NCBI GenBank assembly: GCA_963580285.1 | Contig: OY757015.1 | Coordinates: 150,844,082-150,908,081 of the forward strand | Direction: 5' to 3' | Length of the DNA: 64,000 nucleotides | Source: Lucinisca nassula | Lineage: Eukaryota; Mollusca; Bivalvia; Lucinida; Lucinidae | Shown: piece by piece, positions 43,838-54,175 of the stretch | Numbering within the stretch: the stretch's first letter is position 1 | How the letters are laid out: every line of letters starts with the position of its first letter | Position numbers and translations under genes: made by a program | The notes under the pieces: generated by a model | Told to the model about the DNA's origin: nothing | The model's input: only the letters and a program-made list of their open reading frames with translations | The model's database searches: none

Positions 43838-43965
43838 TGGTGTTATTTGTGCCCAAAAACATAGATTGCTGGAACTCGTTAGAAGTCCCCCAATAAGGGG
43901 ATTTTAACGATCCTAAGCAGCTTCCACAATCTACCAGTATATTGGAACTAGAAAATAAGAAAAAT
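43838..43965. mobile_element. MITE-D fragment
   Basis: CCCAAAAACATAGATTGCTG, a degraded AACTCGTTAGAAGTCCCCC stem and AGAAAATAAGAAAAATATC. Confidence 0.65.
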
Positions 43966-44022
43966 ATCAAGAATATTTATCTGAAAGATGCCTGTTCTAG
44001 AGATATAAAAGATGACATTTTT

Positions 44023-44350
44023 ACACATAGTTGTTTTTTGTTTGTTTGTTTGATTTGAGGTTTAATGTCCCCATCAACACTGTATAGGTCATTTCGGAGA
44101 CATTGCTTCCAGTTTTGTGGACTTTTACCCGACACTGAGATGAAATGACATCTTAATCCCTGCCGCCCAATGAAACCAATAGGTTTATAAGCATGGACTA
44201 GCCGACTCGTACCGCTTTGCCTTGTCAGGCTTAGGTCTTCTAAGCCGTTTACCAGTACTCCTGTGGGAGTCGGTTTCAGCTCTGCATGGAAGCATCATGC
44301 AGCCCATCTATTTCTTCAAGCCCCGATGGACGGGGGCCACACATAGTTGT
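44023..44350 (-). mobile_element. SINE-E with 12 bp target duplication
   Basis: ACACATAGTTGT at 44023-44034 and 44339-44350 flanks a full-length reverse copy. The frame at 44222-44479 runs out of the SINE and is not a gene. Confidence 0.93.
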
Positions 44351-44475
44351 GTTATTGGAATTGATACAATAATATCAGCCTTAAGCCTTTTGACAGGTTG
44401 GAAGCAAGATAATCAGGATCTATACTGTTTTCTGATTCTGAATACATGGAAAAAATATAAATTCTGCTACACATC

Positions 44476-44962
44476 ATGAAAACACACCTGTATAATATTG
44501 ACCCCCTTGAACCCAACTTTTATAAAGTAAAGCTGGGGTTTACAGGGGTTTCCCTTATTTCTGCTCTAAAATATAGATTGTGGGTACTCGTTAGACCCGC
44601 CTGGATGAGGCGGTTCTAACAAGTACCATCAATCTACATTTTGAGCAGAAATAAGAAGAACATCACAATTTTTCATCTTAACCCTTATCTTGCTAAATAT
44701 TCATTTAAGCCACACCCATTTCTGTCTATCAACCAATCAAATTACTTGATGTAATTTATTGCTTCAAGTTCATAAACTGAATGCCAAACAGTGTAGATCC
44801 TGATCAGATGGCTTCTTCAGAAGCCATCTGATCTGTATCTACACTGTTTGCAAAGATAGGGGTTGTTGTGAACAGCAAGACAAGTGTTAAAAATTAATGT
44901 TCATTTTTTTCTGCTATAAAGGTTACAATGTATTTGTATAGGCATGTTTTCATAATGTAAAT
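44476..44962 (+). mobile_element. MITE-D interrupted by MITE-A
   Basis: CATCATGAAAACACACC starts it and TATAGGCATGTTTTCATAAT ends it. The left stem is intact (CTGGATGAGGCGGTTCTAAC). The right part is broken at TTTTTCATCTTAA; the copy at 48983 reads straight through the same point. Confidence 0.9.
44678..44890 (-). mobile_element. MITE-A nested in MITE-D (empty site readable)
   Basis: TTAA at 44678-44681 and 44887-44890. Ends CCCTTATCTTGCTAAATA and AGCAAGACAAGTG. The intact MITE-D has a single TTAA (CATCTTAAAAG) at this position. Confidence 0.95.
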
Positions 44963-45015
44963 GGTTGAAAATTGGAGAGGAGTGTAGCATACTGAAATTT
45001 TCATCATTGCAAGGA

Positions 45016-45244
45016 CTAACCCTTTTTGTACCAAATGGAATCTTCCACCTTAATTATATCATGAGTCCATTTCTAAATTTAGGGGTGTCAGGTTGTGTTT
45101 TCTTCAAAAACCTTTTGGAAAATAGCTGAATTTTTTGCAAACAGTGTAGGTCCTGATAAGATGCTGCATTCTGCGGCGCCTGATCTGGGCCTGCAGTGTT
45201 TGCCAGGGTATCGGTTTTGGGGTTTCCGGTACAAAATGGGTTAA
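45016..45244 (+). mobile_element. MITE-C
   Basis: CTAA (mutated) at the left, TTAA at 45241-45244. Ends CCCTTTTTGTACC and GGTACAAAATGGG. The core reads GTAGGTCCTGATAAGATGC. Confidence 0.92.
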
Positions 45245-45292
45245 TTTTCCCAAAATTTTGTGAAAGACTATTCATGTAAAAAAAAATAGATT

Positions 45293-45617
45293 ATCATCCT
45301 ACAACTCAGGCCCCTGCTCAGTGGGGCTTGGAGAAATAGATAGGGCTACAAGGTGCTTCAGCGCAGAGCTGAAACTGACTGCGCAGGAGTACTGGTAAAC
45401 CGCTTAAAGAATCTAAGCCTGCCCAGGCAGTGGTGTGAGTTGGACCGCCCATGCATATAACACTATTGGATTCATTGGGCAGCAGGGCTTGAGATGTCAT
45501 TTCATCTCAGTGACGGTTAAAAGTCCCACAAAAGCAACATCTCCAAAATAACCTAAACAGTGCTGATAGGGTCGTTAAACTTCAAATCAAACAAAGCAAA
45601 ATCATCCTACAACTCAG
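45293..45617 (+). mobile_element. SINE-E with 17 bp target duplication
   Basis: ATCATCCTACAACTCAG is perfect at 45293-45309 and 45601-45617. The copy has a short deletion near TCCCACAAAAGCAACATC. From 45618 to 45905 nothing is recognised. Confidence 0.95.
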
Positions 45618-45907
45618 AAATTTGCTACAAGCAGAAGTTTTACTTTGGTTAGCCAATGATTTTTGGAATAAATATACATAATATATTAGATGTGTGGATG
45701 TGAAAGAAAGCATTGGCTGGTCAGTCCATGGTCAGTCGAAAAACACTTGCATATTATCTGACAGGGAAGGTCTGTTGCTGATCAACATGTGACCTGGTAA
45801 TGGTCTGCCTTACTGAAAGCTTGAAATGAAGTCACCAATGGATTTGTCTTTTTGCACCAAGATGTTTGAATAACAAACCTAGAAAACTTTATTCATTTGT
45901 GTGTGCA

Positions 45908-46052
45908 GAAGCCTCCGTGGTGTACTGGTTACCCTACTCCTCTTGTAAACCAGGGGTCGCAGGATCGATCCCGGGCTTCTCAAGACTTTCGGATGAGTCT
46001 TTAAACCGAGGTCCCATCTCTGTATGACCTCAGCTGTTGGTTGGATGTAAAC
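45908..46052 (+). mobile_element. SINE-P, intact reference copy
   Basis: Head GCCTCCGTGGTGTACTGG with TTACCCTACTCCTC, B box GGATCGATCCC, then TTTCGGATGAGTCTTTAAAC, GACCTCAGCTGTTGG and TTGGATGTAAACATTTGTG. It shows the undisturbed GTCTTTAAACCGAGG site used to prove the MITE insertion at 27655. Confidence 0.85.
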
Positions 46053-46126
46053 ATTTGTGTGTGTGTGTTCTTTGCAAAAGACAATCTTAAAATTTTCAAA
46101 TCCTTGATATTCTCTAGTCCTATGGG

Positions 46127-48475
46127 AATTGAGGTTACTGTGACTGTTTTGATCTATTACTCAGCTGCATTTGCTATGTTGACTGCTGGTTACTGCGACT
46201 GTTGTGATATTACTCAGCTGCATTTGCTATGTTGTCTGCTGGTAACTGTGACTGTTGTGATGTATTACTCAGCTGCATTTGTTTTGTTGCCTGCTGAATA
46301 CTGTGACTGTTGTGATATATTTCTCAGCTGCATTTGCTTTGTTGACTGCTGGTTACTGTGACTGTTGTGATATTACTCAGCTGCATTTGCTATGTTGTCT
46401 GCTGGTAACTGTGACTGTTGTGATATATTACTCAGCTGCATTTGTTTTGTTGCCTGCTGAATACTGTGACTGCTCTGATATGTTACTCAGCTGCATTGGC
46501 TTTGTTGTCTTCTGGTTACAGTGACTGTTGTGATATATTACTCAGCTGCATTTGCTTTGTTGTCTGCTGGTTACTGTGACTGATGTGATACATTACTCAG
46601 CTGCATTTGCTTTGTTGTCTGCTGGTTACCGTGACTGTTGTGATATATTACTCAGCTGCATTTGCTTTGTTCTCTGCAGGTCACTGTGACTGCTGTGATA
46701 TTACTCAGCTGCATTCGCTTTGTTGTCTGCTGATTACTGTGACTGATGTGATACATTACCCAGCTGCATTTGCTTTGTTGTCTGCTGGTAACTGTGACTT
46801 TTGTGATATATTTCTCAGCTGCTTTTGCTTTGTTGTCTGCTGGTTACTATGATTGCTGTGATATTTCTCAGCTGCATTTCCTTTGCTGTCTGCAGGTTAC
46901 TGTAACTTATGTGATATATATTACTCAGCTGCATTTGCTTTGTTGTCTGCAGATTACTGTGACTGCTGCTATATTACTCAGCTACATTTGCTTTGCTGTC
47001 TGCTGGTTACTTGACTGTTGTGATACATTACTCAGCTGCATTTGCTTTGTTGTCTGCTTGTTACTGTGGCTATTTTGATATATTACTCAGCTGCATTTGC
47101 TTTGTTGTCTGCTGGTTACTGTGACTGCTGTAATATTACTCAGCTGCTTTTGCTTTGTTGTCTACTAGTTACTGTGACTGTTGTGATATATTACTCAGCT
47201 ACATTTGCTTTGTTGTCTGCTGGCTACTGTGACTGCTGTGATATTACTCAGCTGCAGTTGCTTTGCTGTCTGCTGGTTATTTGACTGTTGTGATATTACT
47301 CAGCTGCATTTGCTTTGCTGTCTGCAGGTCAGTGTGACTGTTGTGATTTATTACTTGGCTGTATTTGCTTTGTTGTCTGCTTGTAAAGTTGACTGTTGTG
47401 ATATATTACTCAGCTGCATTTGCTTTGTTGTCTGCTGGTTACTGTGACTGTTGTGATATATTACTCAGCTGTATTTGCTTTGTTGTCTGCTTGTTACTGT
47501 GACTGTTGTGATATTACTCAGCTGCATTTGCTTTGTTTTCTGCTGAATACTGTGACTGTTGTGTTTTATTACTCAGCTGTATTTGCTTTGTTGTCTGTTG
47601 GTTACTGTGACTGTTGTGATATATTACTCAGCTGTATTTGCTTTCTTGTCTGCTTGTTACTGTGACTGTTGTGATATATTACTCAGCTGCATTTGCTTTG
47701 TTTTCTGCTGAATACTGTGACTGTTGTGTTTTATTACTCAGCTGTATTTGCTTTGTTGTCTGCTGGTTACTGTGACTGTTATGATATATAACTCAGCTGC
47801 CTTTGCTTTGTTGGCTGCTGGTTACTGTGACTGTTGTGATTTATTACTCAGCTGTATTTGCTTTGTTGTCTGGTTGTTACTGTGACTGTTGTGATATATT
47901 ACTCAGCTGCATTTGCTTTGTTGTCTGCTGAATACTGTGTCTGTTGTGATTTATTACTCAGCTGTATTTGCTTTGTTGTCTGCTTGTTACTGTGACTGTT
48001 ATGATATATTACTCAGCTGCATTTGCTTTGTTGGCTGCTGGTTACTGTGACTGTTGTGATATTACTCAGCTGCATTTGCTTTGTTGTCTGCTGGTTACTG
48101 TGACTGTTGTGATATTACTCAGCTGCATTTGCTTTGCTGTCTGCAGGTCAGTGTGACTGTTGTGATATATTACTCAGCTGTATTTGCTTTGTTGTCTGCT
48201 GGTTACTGTGACTGTTGTGATATTACTCAGCTGCATTTGCTTTGTTGTCTGTTGAATACTGTGACTGTTATGATATATTACTCAGCTGCATTTGCTTTGT
48301 TGTCTGCTGGTTACTGTGACTGTTGTGGTATTACTAAGCTGCATTTGCTTTGTTGTCTGCTGGTTACTGTGACTGTTGTGATATTACTAAGCTGCATTTG
48401 CTTTGTTGTCTGCTGGTTACTGTGACTGTTGTGATATATAACTCAGCTTCATTTGCTTTGTTGTCTGCTGGTTAC
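46127..48475 (+). repeat. Minisatellite, 53/55 bp unit, about 43 copies
   Basis: The unit consists of CTCAGCTGCATTTGCTTTG, TTGTCTGCTGGTTACTGTGA and CTGTTGTGATAT(AT)TA. Units with GATATTA are 53 bp and those with GATATATTA are 55 bp, so each steps the reading frame differently. A TGCTGAATACTGTG variant recurs at multi-unit spacing, showing higher-order structure. The many cysteine-rich frames (LLCCLLVTVTVVIYYSAAF and similar) are frame shadows. No start, splice or signal context supports a protein. Confidence 0.95.
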
Positions 48476-48493
48476 TCTAAAAACCACTGTTGC

Positions 48494-48560
48494 AACAGAG
48501 TGGTCCAAGAGTCTGATCTCCTCTAGGAGTAGTCGGATCAGGGCCCACACTGTTTGCCTG
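48494..48560. repeat. Hairpin core after the minisatellite
   Basis: GAGTCTGATCTCCTCTAGGA, GTAGTCGGATCAGGGCCCAC and ACTGTTTGCC. The left shoulder is replaced by CAACAGAGTGGTCC. Confidence 0.6.
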
Positions 48561-48658
48561 CATTCAAAAAATATTCTTAAAATCTCTGAAAGAAGATTGC
48601 AGATGATGACATAAACAGAGGACAATTTCAGGTGCAGTTTTTCTTGGTTTCATGTGGA

Positions 48659-48984
48659 TTAAACCATTTTTTTCCTGAATACAATCTTCCACATTATATG
48701 GGCCCCGCCAAGCGAATTTGTGTCTTCTAGCATTCCGTCATGACAAATTTTAACTGCACATGGCCAGCCATTCAGAGGGCCAGGGATATGGCTTTCTGTC
48801 TGAAGGTTCCTCTTGATTCACTGTTTGTATGAACGAGCAGCGAAGGTTCTGGCGAGACTGCGCGGAAGCGCAGGCTGGCCTGAACCATCACTGCTCGCAT
48901 AGGTGATAAGTACCAAAATTGCTTGGCGGGGCCCATATGGCAGGAGTTCATTCAAAAGTGAGGGATGTCAGATTGGGTTACTCA
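48659..48984 (+). mobile_element. MITE-C fragment split by a palindromic MITE
   Basis: TTAAACCATTTTTTTCC and CAATCTTCCACATTATAT precede the insert; ATATGGCAGGAGTTC and GAGGGATGTCAGATTGGGTT follow it. The right half of the MITE-C is replaced by MITE-D. Confidence 0.85.
48700..48934. mobile_element. MITE with GGGCCCCGCC ends and ATAT duplication
   Basis: GGGCCCCGCCAAGC starts at 48700 and its complement ends at 48934, with ATAT on each side. Intact MITE-C copies have TTATATAGCAGGAG here, so a single ATAT is the empty site. The interior has CTGGCGAGACTGCGCGGAAG and is unusually GC-rich. Superfamily not assigned. Confidence 0.85.
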
Positions 48985-49257
48985 TCATGAAAACATGCCT
49001 ATATAATTTTGACCCCCTCATACCCCACTTTTATATAGTAAAACTGGGGTTTAAGGGGGTATACATTATTTTTCTTATTTCTGCTCAAAAACATAGATTG
49101 TTGGTACGCGATAGAACCGCCTCGTCGAGGCTATCGAGTCCCCACAATCTATGTTTTGAGCAGAAATAAGAAAAATATCACAATTTTTCATCTTAAAAGT
49201 TCTATATTTTGGCAAAAAAAATTGACAATGTATTTGTATAGGCGTGTTTTCGTAATG
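48983..49257 (+). mobile_element. MITE-D, best complete copy
   Basis: CATCATGAAAACATGCCTAT starts it and TATAGGCGTGTTTTCGTAAT ends it. Inside are CCCCACTTTTATATAG/AAACTGGGGTTT and a CCGCCTCGTCGAGG stem. The frames at 48903-49350 are palindrome shadows. Confidence 0.9.
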
Positions 49258-49437
49258 TCTGAAAAATTTATCAAGACAATGACAATGTTTTTCAGACAGT
49301 GAAAGAACTGAAGAAAGCGGCATTCTGCAGCATCTGATCTGGACCTGCACTGCTTGCCAGTATCTAGTTCTTGAGCTTCCCTTATAAAATTGGTAAAATA
49401 ATGTCTAGGATTTCTGAAATATTTTATACTGATGAGA

Positions 49438-49661
49438 TTAATCCTTTTTGTACCAAATGGAATCTTCCTCCTAATATATAGCAGGAGTACATTTCAAAAT
49501 TTAGGTTTGTCAAGTTGTGTTTTCTTCAAAATCTATTTTGAAAATGGCTGAACTTTTTGCAAACAGTGTAGGCCCTGATCAGACAGAATGCGGCGTCTGA
49601 TCTGGGCATGCAATGTTTGCTAGGGTACCCGTTTTGGGGTTTCCGGTACAAAATGGGTTAA
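49438..49661 (+). mobile_element. MITE-C
   Basis: TTAA at both edges. Ends TCCTTTTTGTACCAAATGG and CCGGTACAAAATGGG. The core has lost part of the left arm (GATCAGACAGAATGCGG). At 49315-49365 a lone core remnant (GCATCTGATCTGGACCTGC) precedes it. Confidence 0.92.
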
Positions 49662-49699
49662 AACAAACCAATTGTAACAGGACCGCAGCATAAAAAATT

Positions 49700-49772
49700 G
49701 GACTACTTGAAAGAGGATTGAACCCAGAACCTATGAGTGATAAACAAACACTCTACCACTTGGCTATTAAGT
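49700..49772 (-). mobile_element. tRNA-like SINE head or tRNA pseudogene
   Basis: The minus strand reads TAGCCAAGTGGTAGAGTG (A box) and GGTTCTGGGTTCAATCC (B box) at tRNA spacing. The acceptor stem does not pair, so this is not a working tRNA. No SINE body that I know follows. Confidence 0.65.
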
Positions 49773-50585
49773 TTTCCATACACCTATACTTTATAGCATT
49801 AATTCTTCCAATCCACATTGCATCCTCTTGGGAGAATTATACAAAATGAAATGCACACATGGGTTATTTCTCAGTAACAGGTGCAGAAAAATAGAAGTCT
49901 GGATCTCACTGAACAACATAACAAGTGTACTAAAGTCGAATTTTTATTTTTTTTTTGCCGCATTTTAGGAAAAGCTTTTTCATGTTTGATTTTTTATCAA
50001 ACAACCAGTGAGAAAGTTGTGGAGTAGAAGCTCTGCCAACTTCTAGTAAAGGAGTCAACCTCCAGAATCGTATACATTTTGCTCTAATCAGATGGAATTT
50101 TTAAAATTTTTGAATTTTTCAATAGAAACTAAATCCAATTCTGTCACTCACATGATTGGAATGTAAACAAAACTTATTTGAAATGATATCTATATATGGA
50201 TAAATCCTGTGCAGCAAACGAAGGGATGTTAGACAAAGCATTAGAGTGCAGACAGTCAAAAATATGCAATATGAGGTTTAGCTCAGTAAAGCCATATTAC
50301 CAAGTATTTTACGCCCTTGATCTATATTGTTAAAAAATTAAACATACTACATCAGTCATGGGGACTTTCTGTTTCACTCTGGAATATGAACATTTTACAC
50401 ATGCAGGATTTTTGAATGACCCACATTAATTTTTCACCAGTCAAGCAGGGAACAGAGGACAAATTGTCAAACCACACCATGAAGGCGGTACCTGTGGAAA
50501 CAAAACATTCTGCACAAACTTAAAATCCCAGAAATCTCAATCTGATTACAGTTCAGCTTAGATAACTTAGAGGCATGAAACGTTT
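49773..50585. other. No feature recognised
   Basis: AT-rich, low-copy-looking sequence on inspection, without frames, hairpins or known repeat text. One of the few candidates for unique DNA in the window. Confidence 0.3.
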
Positions 50586-52816
50586 TTGAGAAGTTGACAG
50601 AGCTTCTCGTAATTTGGTTTTAGTGTAGAAGTAGATAAAAATACAGCATCTAAGTCTTCCAGGGCAAAGGTCAGCAAATGACCTTGGCCTTTGGCATAAA
50701 TGAACTTATATTCAGATGATTGCAAATGTCAATTCTGATGCCAATCAGAAAAATCCACTATTTTGCCTTTTTTCCAAACAAATGTCTCAAGGACCAAATT
50801 AAACCTTGACGTAAAACAGGTCAAGGTCATCATTTGAACAAACTTGGTGGGACCCAAGTCCCTTAGTTCTATATACCAAGTCAGAAGGTCACTGTTTATA
50901 GGGTTCCAGAAGAGAATACTTTTAATGGTTTTTACCATATATGGACAAGCCGGCCATATTGGTCATGTGTCCCAGTCCTTACGAACAAGCTTTTGTTCTC
51001 CCTGTCCACAGAGGCTCAAAATGCAATTTGGTTTTTTCAAACCCAGCAGTTTAAGTGGAGAAAAGCTAAAAATACTGCATCTGAGCCATCCACAACAAAG
51101 GTCTGTAAATGAACTTGACCTTAAAAGGCTTTGGAATCGATAAACCGCCATTCAGCTAATTGCAAATATAATTTCTGATGCCACATGCTACTATGCAATC
51201 AGAACAAAGGTCTAAGTGGCCAAATTTAATCTTGTAAAACAGGTCAAGGTTAATCAAAGGTCATCATTTGAATGAACTCAGTAGGGCCTAAGTCCCCGAT
51301 GTTGCATACCAAGTTTCAAGGTCATCTGCAATTTAGTTCCTGGGAAGAAGATTTTTAAAGGTTTTTACCATTTATGGCCATGGTGGCCATACTGGTCATG
51401 TGACCAAGTTCTTATGAACAAACTTTAATTCCACCTTTCCATAGATGCTCCACATGTAATTTGGTTTCAATCAATTCAGCAGTTTAAGTGGAGAAGATAA
51501 AAATACTGAATCTGAGGCATCCAGGACAAAGGTCAGTAAATGACCTTGACTTTTGGAATTGACAAACTTCCATTCAGCTGATTACAAATATCATTTCTGA
51601 TGCCACAGGCTACCATGCATCCAGAAAAATCTACTGTTTTGCATTTTTTCATACAAATGTCTAAGTGACCTTGAGGTAAAACAGGTTAAGATCAACCAAA
51701 GGTCATCATAAATTTTGCACAAACTTGTTAGAGGCCTAGTCCCTGATGCTGCATACCAAGTTTCAAGGTCATTGGCTATTTGGTTCCTTTTAAAGGTTTT
51801 TACCGTAGGCATGCTGGCCATATTGGTCATGTGACCCAGTTCTTATCAACAAACTTTCGTTCCCCTTTATATTAAGCCTCCACATGAAATTTGGTTTCAA
51901 TCAACCCAGAAGTTTAAGTGGAGAATAAGATAAAAATACTGAATGTAAGCCATCCAGGACAAATGTCAGTAAATAACCATGACCGTTTGAATTGATAAAC
52001 TTCCATTCAGCTGATTGCAAGTATCATTTCTGACACAGAAAATCCACTGTTTCCCCTTTTTTCCATACAAATGTCTAAGTGACAAAATTTGACTTGATGT
52101 AAAACAGGATAAGGTCAACCAAAGGTCATCATTTGAACAAACTTGGTAGGGGCCCGAGTCCCCACTTCTGCATACCAAATTTCAAGACTTCAAAATTTTG
52201 AGAATAGTTTTAAATGTTTTTAACATACATGGGCATGGTGGCCATCTGGGTCATGTGACCAAGATCACATGAACAAGCTTTTAATCCCCAACCAAATGGA
52301 GGTTCCACATGTAATTAGGTTTCAGTTGGCCCAGTGGTTTCAGGAGATGTTGTTAAACAAGAGGCCCATGAGCCAGGTCATGTGGTTTATACCATATACA
52401 GGCATGGTGCTCATCTTGGTCATGTTATAACAACAGGCTACCATGCAATCAGTAAAATCTAGTCTTACCCTTTTTTCCATACAAATGTCTAAGTGACCAA
52501 ATTTGACCTTGACGTAAAACAGGTCAAGGTCAACCAAAGGTCATCATTTGAACAAAATTGGTAGGGTCCGAGCCCCAGATGCTTCATACCAAGTTTCGAG
52601 GTCATTGGCCATTTGTTTCCTGAGAAGAAGATTTTTTTAAGGTTTTTACCGTATATGGGCATGGCGGCCATATTGGCTATGTGACCCAGTCCTTACGAAC
52701 TTTCGTTACCCCTTCCCATAGAAGCTCCACATGGAATTTGGTTTCAATCAACCTAGCAGTTTGAGTAGAGAAGATGATTAAAATACTAAATCTGAGCTTT
52801 CCAGGACAAAGGTCAG

Positions 52817-53192
52817 CAAATGAGGGCCACATGGAAGATTAGTACTAGTACTAAATGTGTTACCCTCTATAAATAAGGTCGATTATTATTATTATTTATT
52901 ATTATTTTATTCTTATTATTTGTTTGTTTGTATTGGAGTTTAACGGCCTGGTCAACACTATTTAGGTCATTTTTGAGTCGGTCAATTAACATATCCACAC
53001 TTTTCCTGAGCAGGCTTATATGTAAGCGATTAACCAGTACAGTGAACATTCTTTCACCAGAAACTGACAACTGCCCTTCTTGAATCAGCGGAAGGGAGGG
53101 AATGACCATAGAAAAGATTTTATGATCATCAGCGGAAGGGAGAGAATGACCGTAGAAAAGACTTCATCATCAATCTCCACAAAAACAAATGA
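52817..53192 (-). mobile_element. SINE-F insertion in Pearl-H
   Basis: CAAATGA on both sides (52817-52823, 53186-53192) matches the uninterrupted GCAAATGACCTTG. The SINE is reverse and lacks the tRNA head. GGAAGGGAGAGAATGACC is duplicated (near 53090 and 53145), and a TTATT microsatellite lies on the tail side with ~60 bp of foreign sequence. Confidence 0.75.
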
Positions 53193-53706
53193 CCTTGACC
53201 TTTGGAATTGATAAACTTCCGTTCAGCTGATTGCAAATATCATTTCTGATGCCACAGGCTACCATGCAATCAGAAAAATCCACTGCTTTGCACTTTTTCC
53301 ATATAAATGTCTAAGGGACTAAATTTTACTTTGACGTAAAACAGGTCAAGGTCAACCAACGGTCATAATTTGAACAAACTGGGTGAGCCGGAGTCCCCGA
53401 TGCTGCATACCGAGTTACAAGGTCATCGACCATTTGGTCCCAGAGAAGATTTTTAAAGGTTTTACCATATATGGGCATGGTGGCCATATTGGTCATATGA
53501 CCCAGCCCTTATGAACAAACTTTCCTTCCCCCTTCCCGGTTTCAATCAACCCAGCACTTTAAGTTGAGAAGAAAACAAGAGGACCATGATGGTCCTGTAT
53601 CGCTCACCTGAGTATATTCATCACCTTTTTTTTTGATCCCACATGACCCATATTCAAACGTAATCAAGCAAAAATGCAGTCTCAAGTATGATTTGACAAA
53701 TTTTGT

Positions 53707-53795
53707 TTCTTTGATTTGAGGTTTATACTATTTAGGTCATTTTGGAGACGTTGCTTCCAATTTTGTGGCACTTTTACCCGACATTGAGATGAAAG
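53707..53795 (-). mobile_element. SINE-E 3' fragment in Pearl-L
   Basis: TTTGATTTGAGGTTTATACT, GAGACGTTGCTTCCAATTTT and ACCCGACATTGAGATGAAA. It is 5'-truncated and lacks ~10 bases of the module. Confidence 0.75.
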
Positions 53796-54024
53796 GTCCA
53801 CCCCTTCATGTCTGACAGCATTTATATTTCTGCAGCCTGAAGGTTGATTTCAATCATTTCAAATCTGTAGCATGCTTATGGTGGGGAAATTATGAAATAA
53901 AAGCAGGTCGAGTGATGACAATGTTTTTTTTTCTAAAAATAGCCAAAAGAACTTTGACCTTGATCCAAACACCCTGAAAGTCTGAATTTCTTGAGATACT
54001 GTATTATCATAAAGAATATTTGTT

Positions 54025-54175
54025 TGAAGTTATAATAACCCCTAAAAGGCGGGAAAACCCTGAAGAGGTAGCCTTGAAAACAGCATAGGCCCAGATCAGA
54101 CGTCGCAGAATGTGACATCTGATCAGGGTTTGCACTGTTTGCTTACAGCATTTTCTGTCAAATAAAATACCCCTC
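54025..54175 (-). mobile_element. Diverged MITE-C core in Pearl-L
   Basis: GGAAAACCCTGAAGAGGTAG, GGCCCAGATCAGACGTCGC and GACATCTGATCAGGGTTTGC. The outer TTAA ends are lost. It lies between the SINE fragment and the first array unit. Confidence 0.65.

Noticed and set aside
46041..48425. Many long cysteine-rich open frames
   Set aside because: They are the 53/55 bp minisatellite read in shifting frames; all plus frames look alike and none has gene context.
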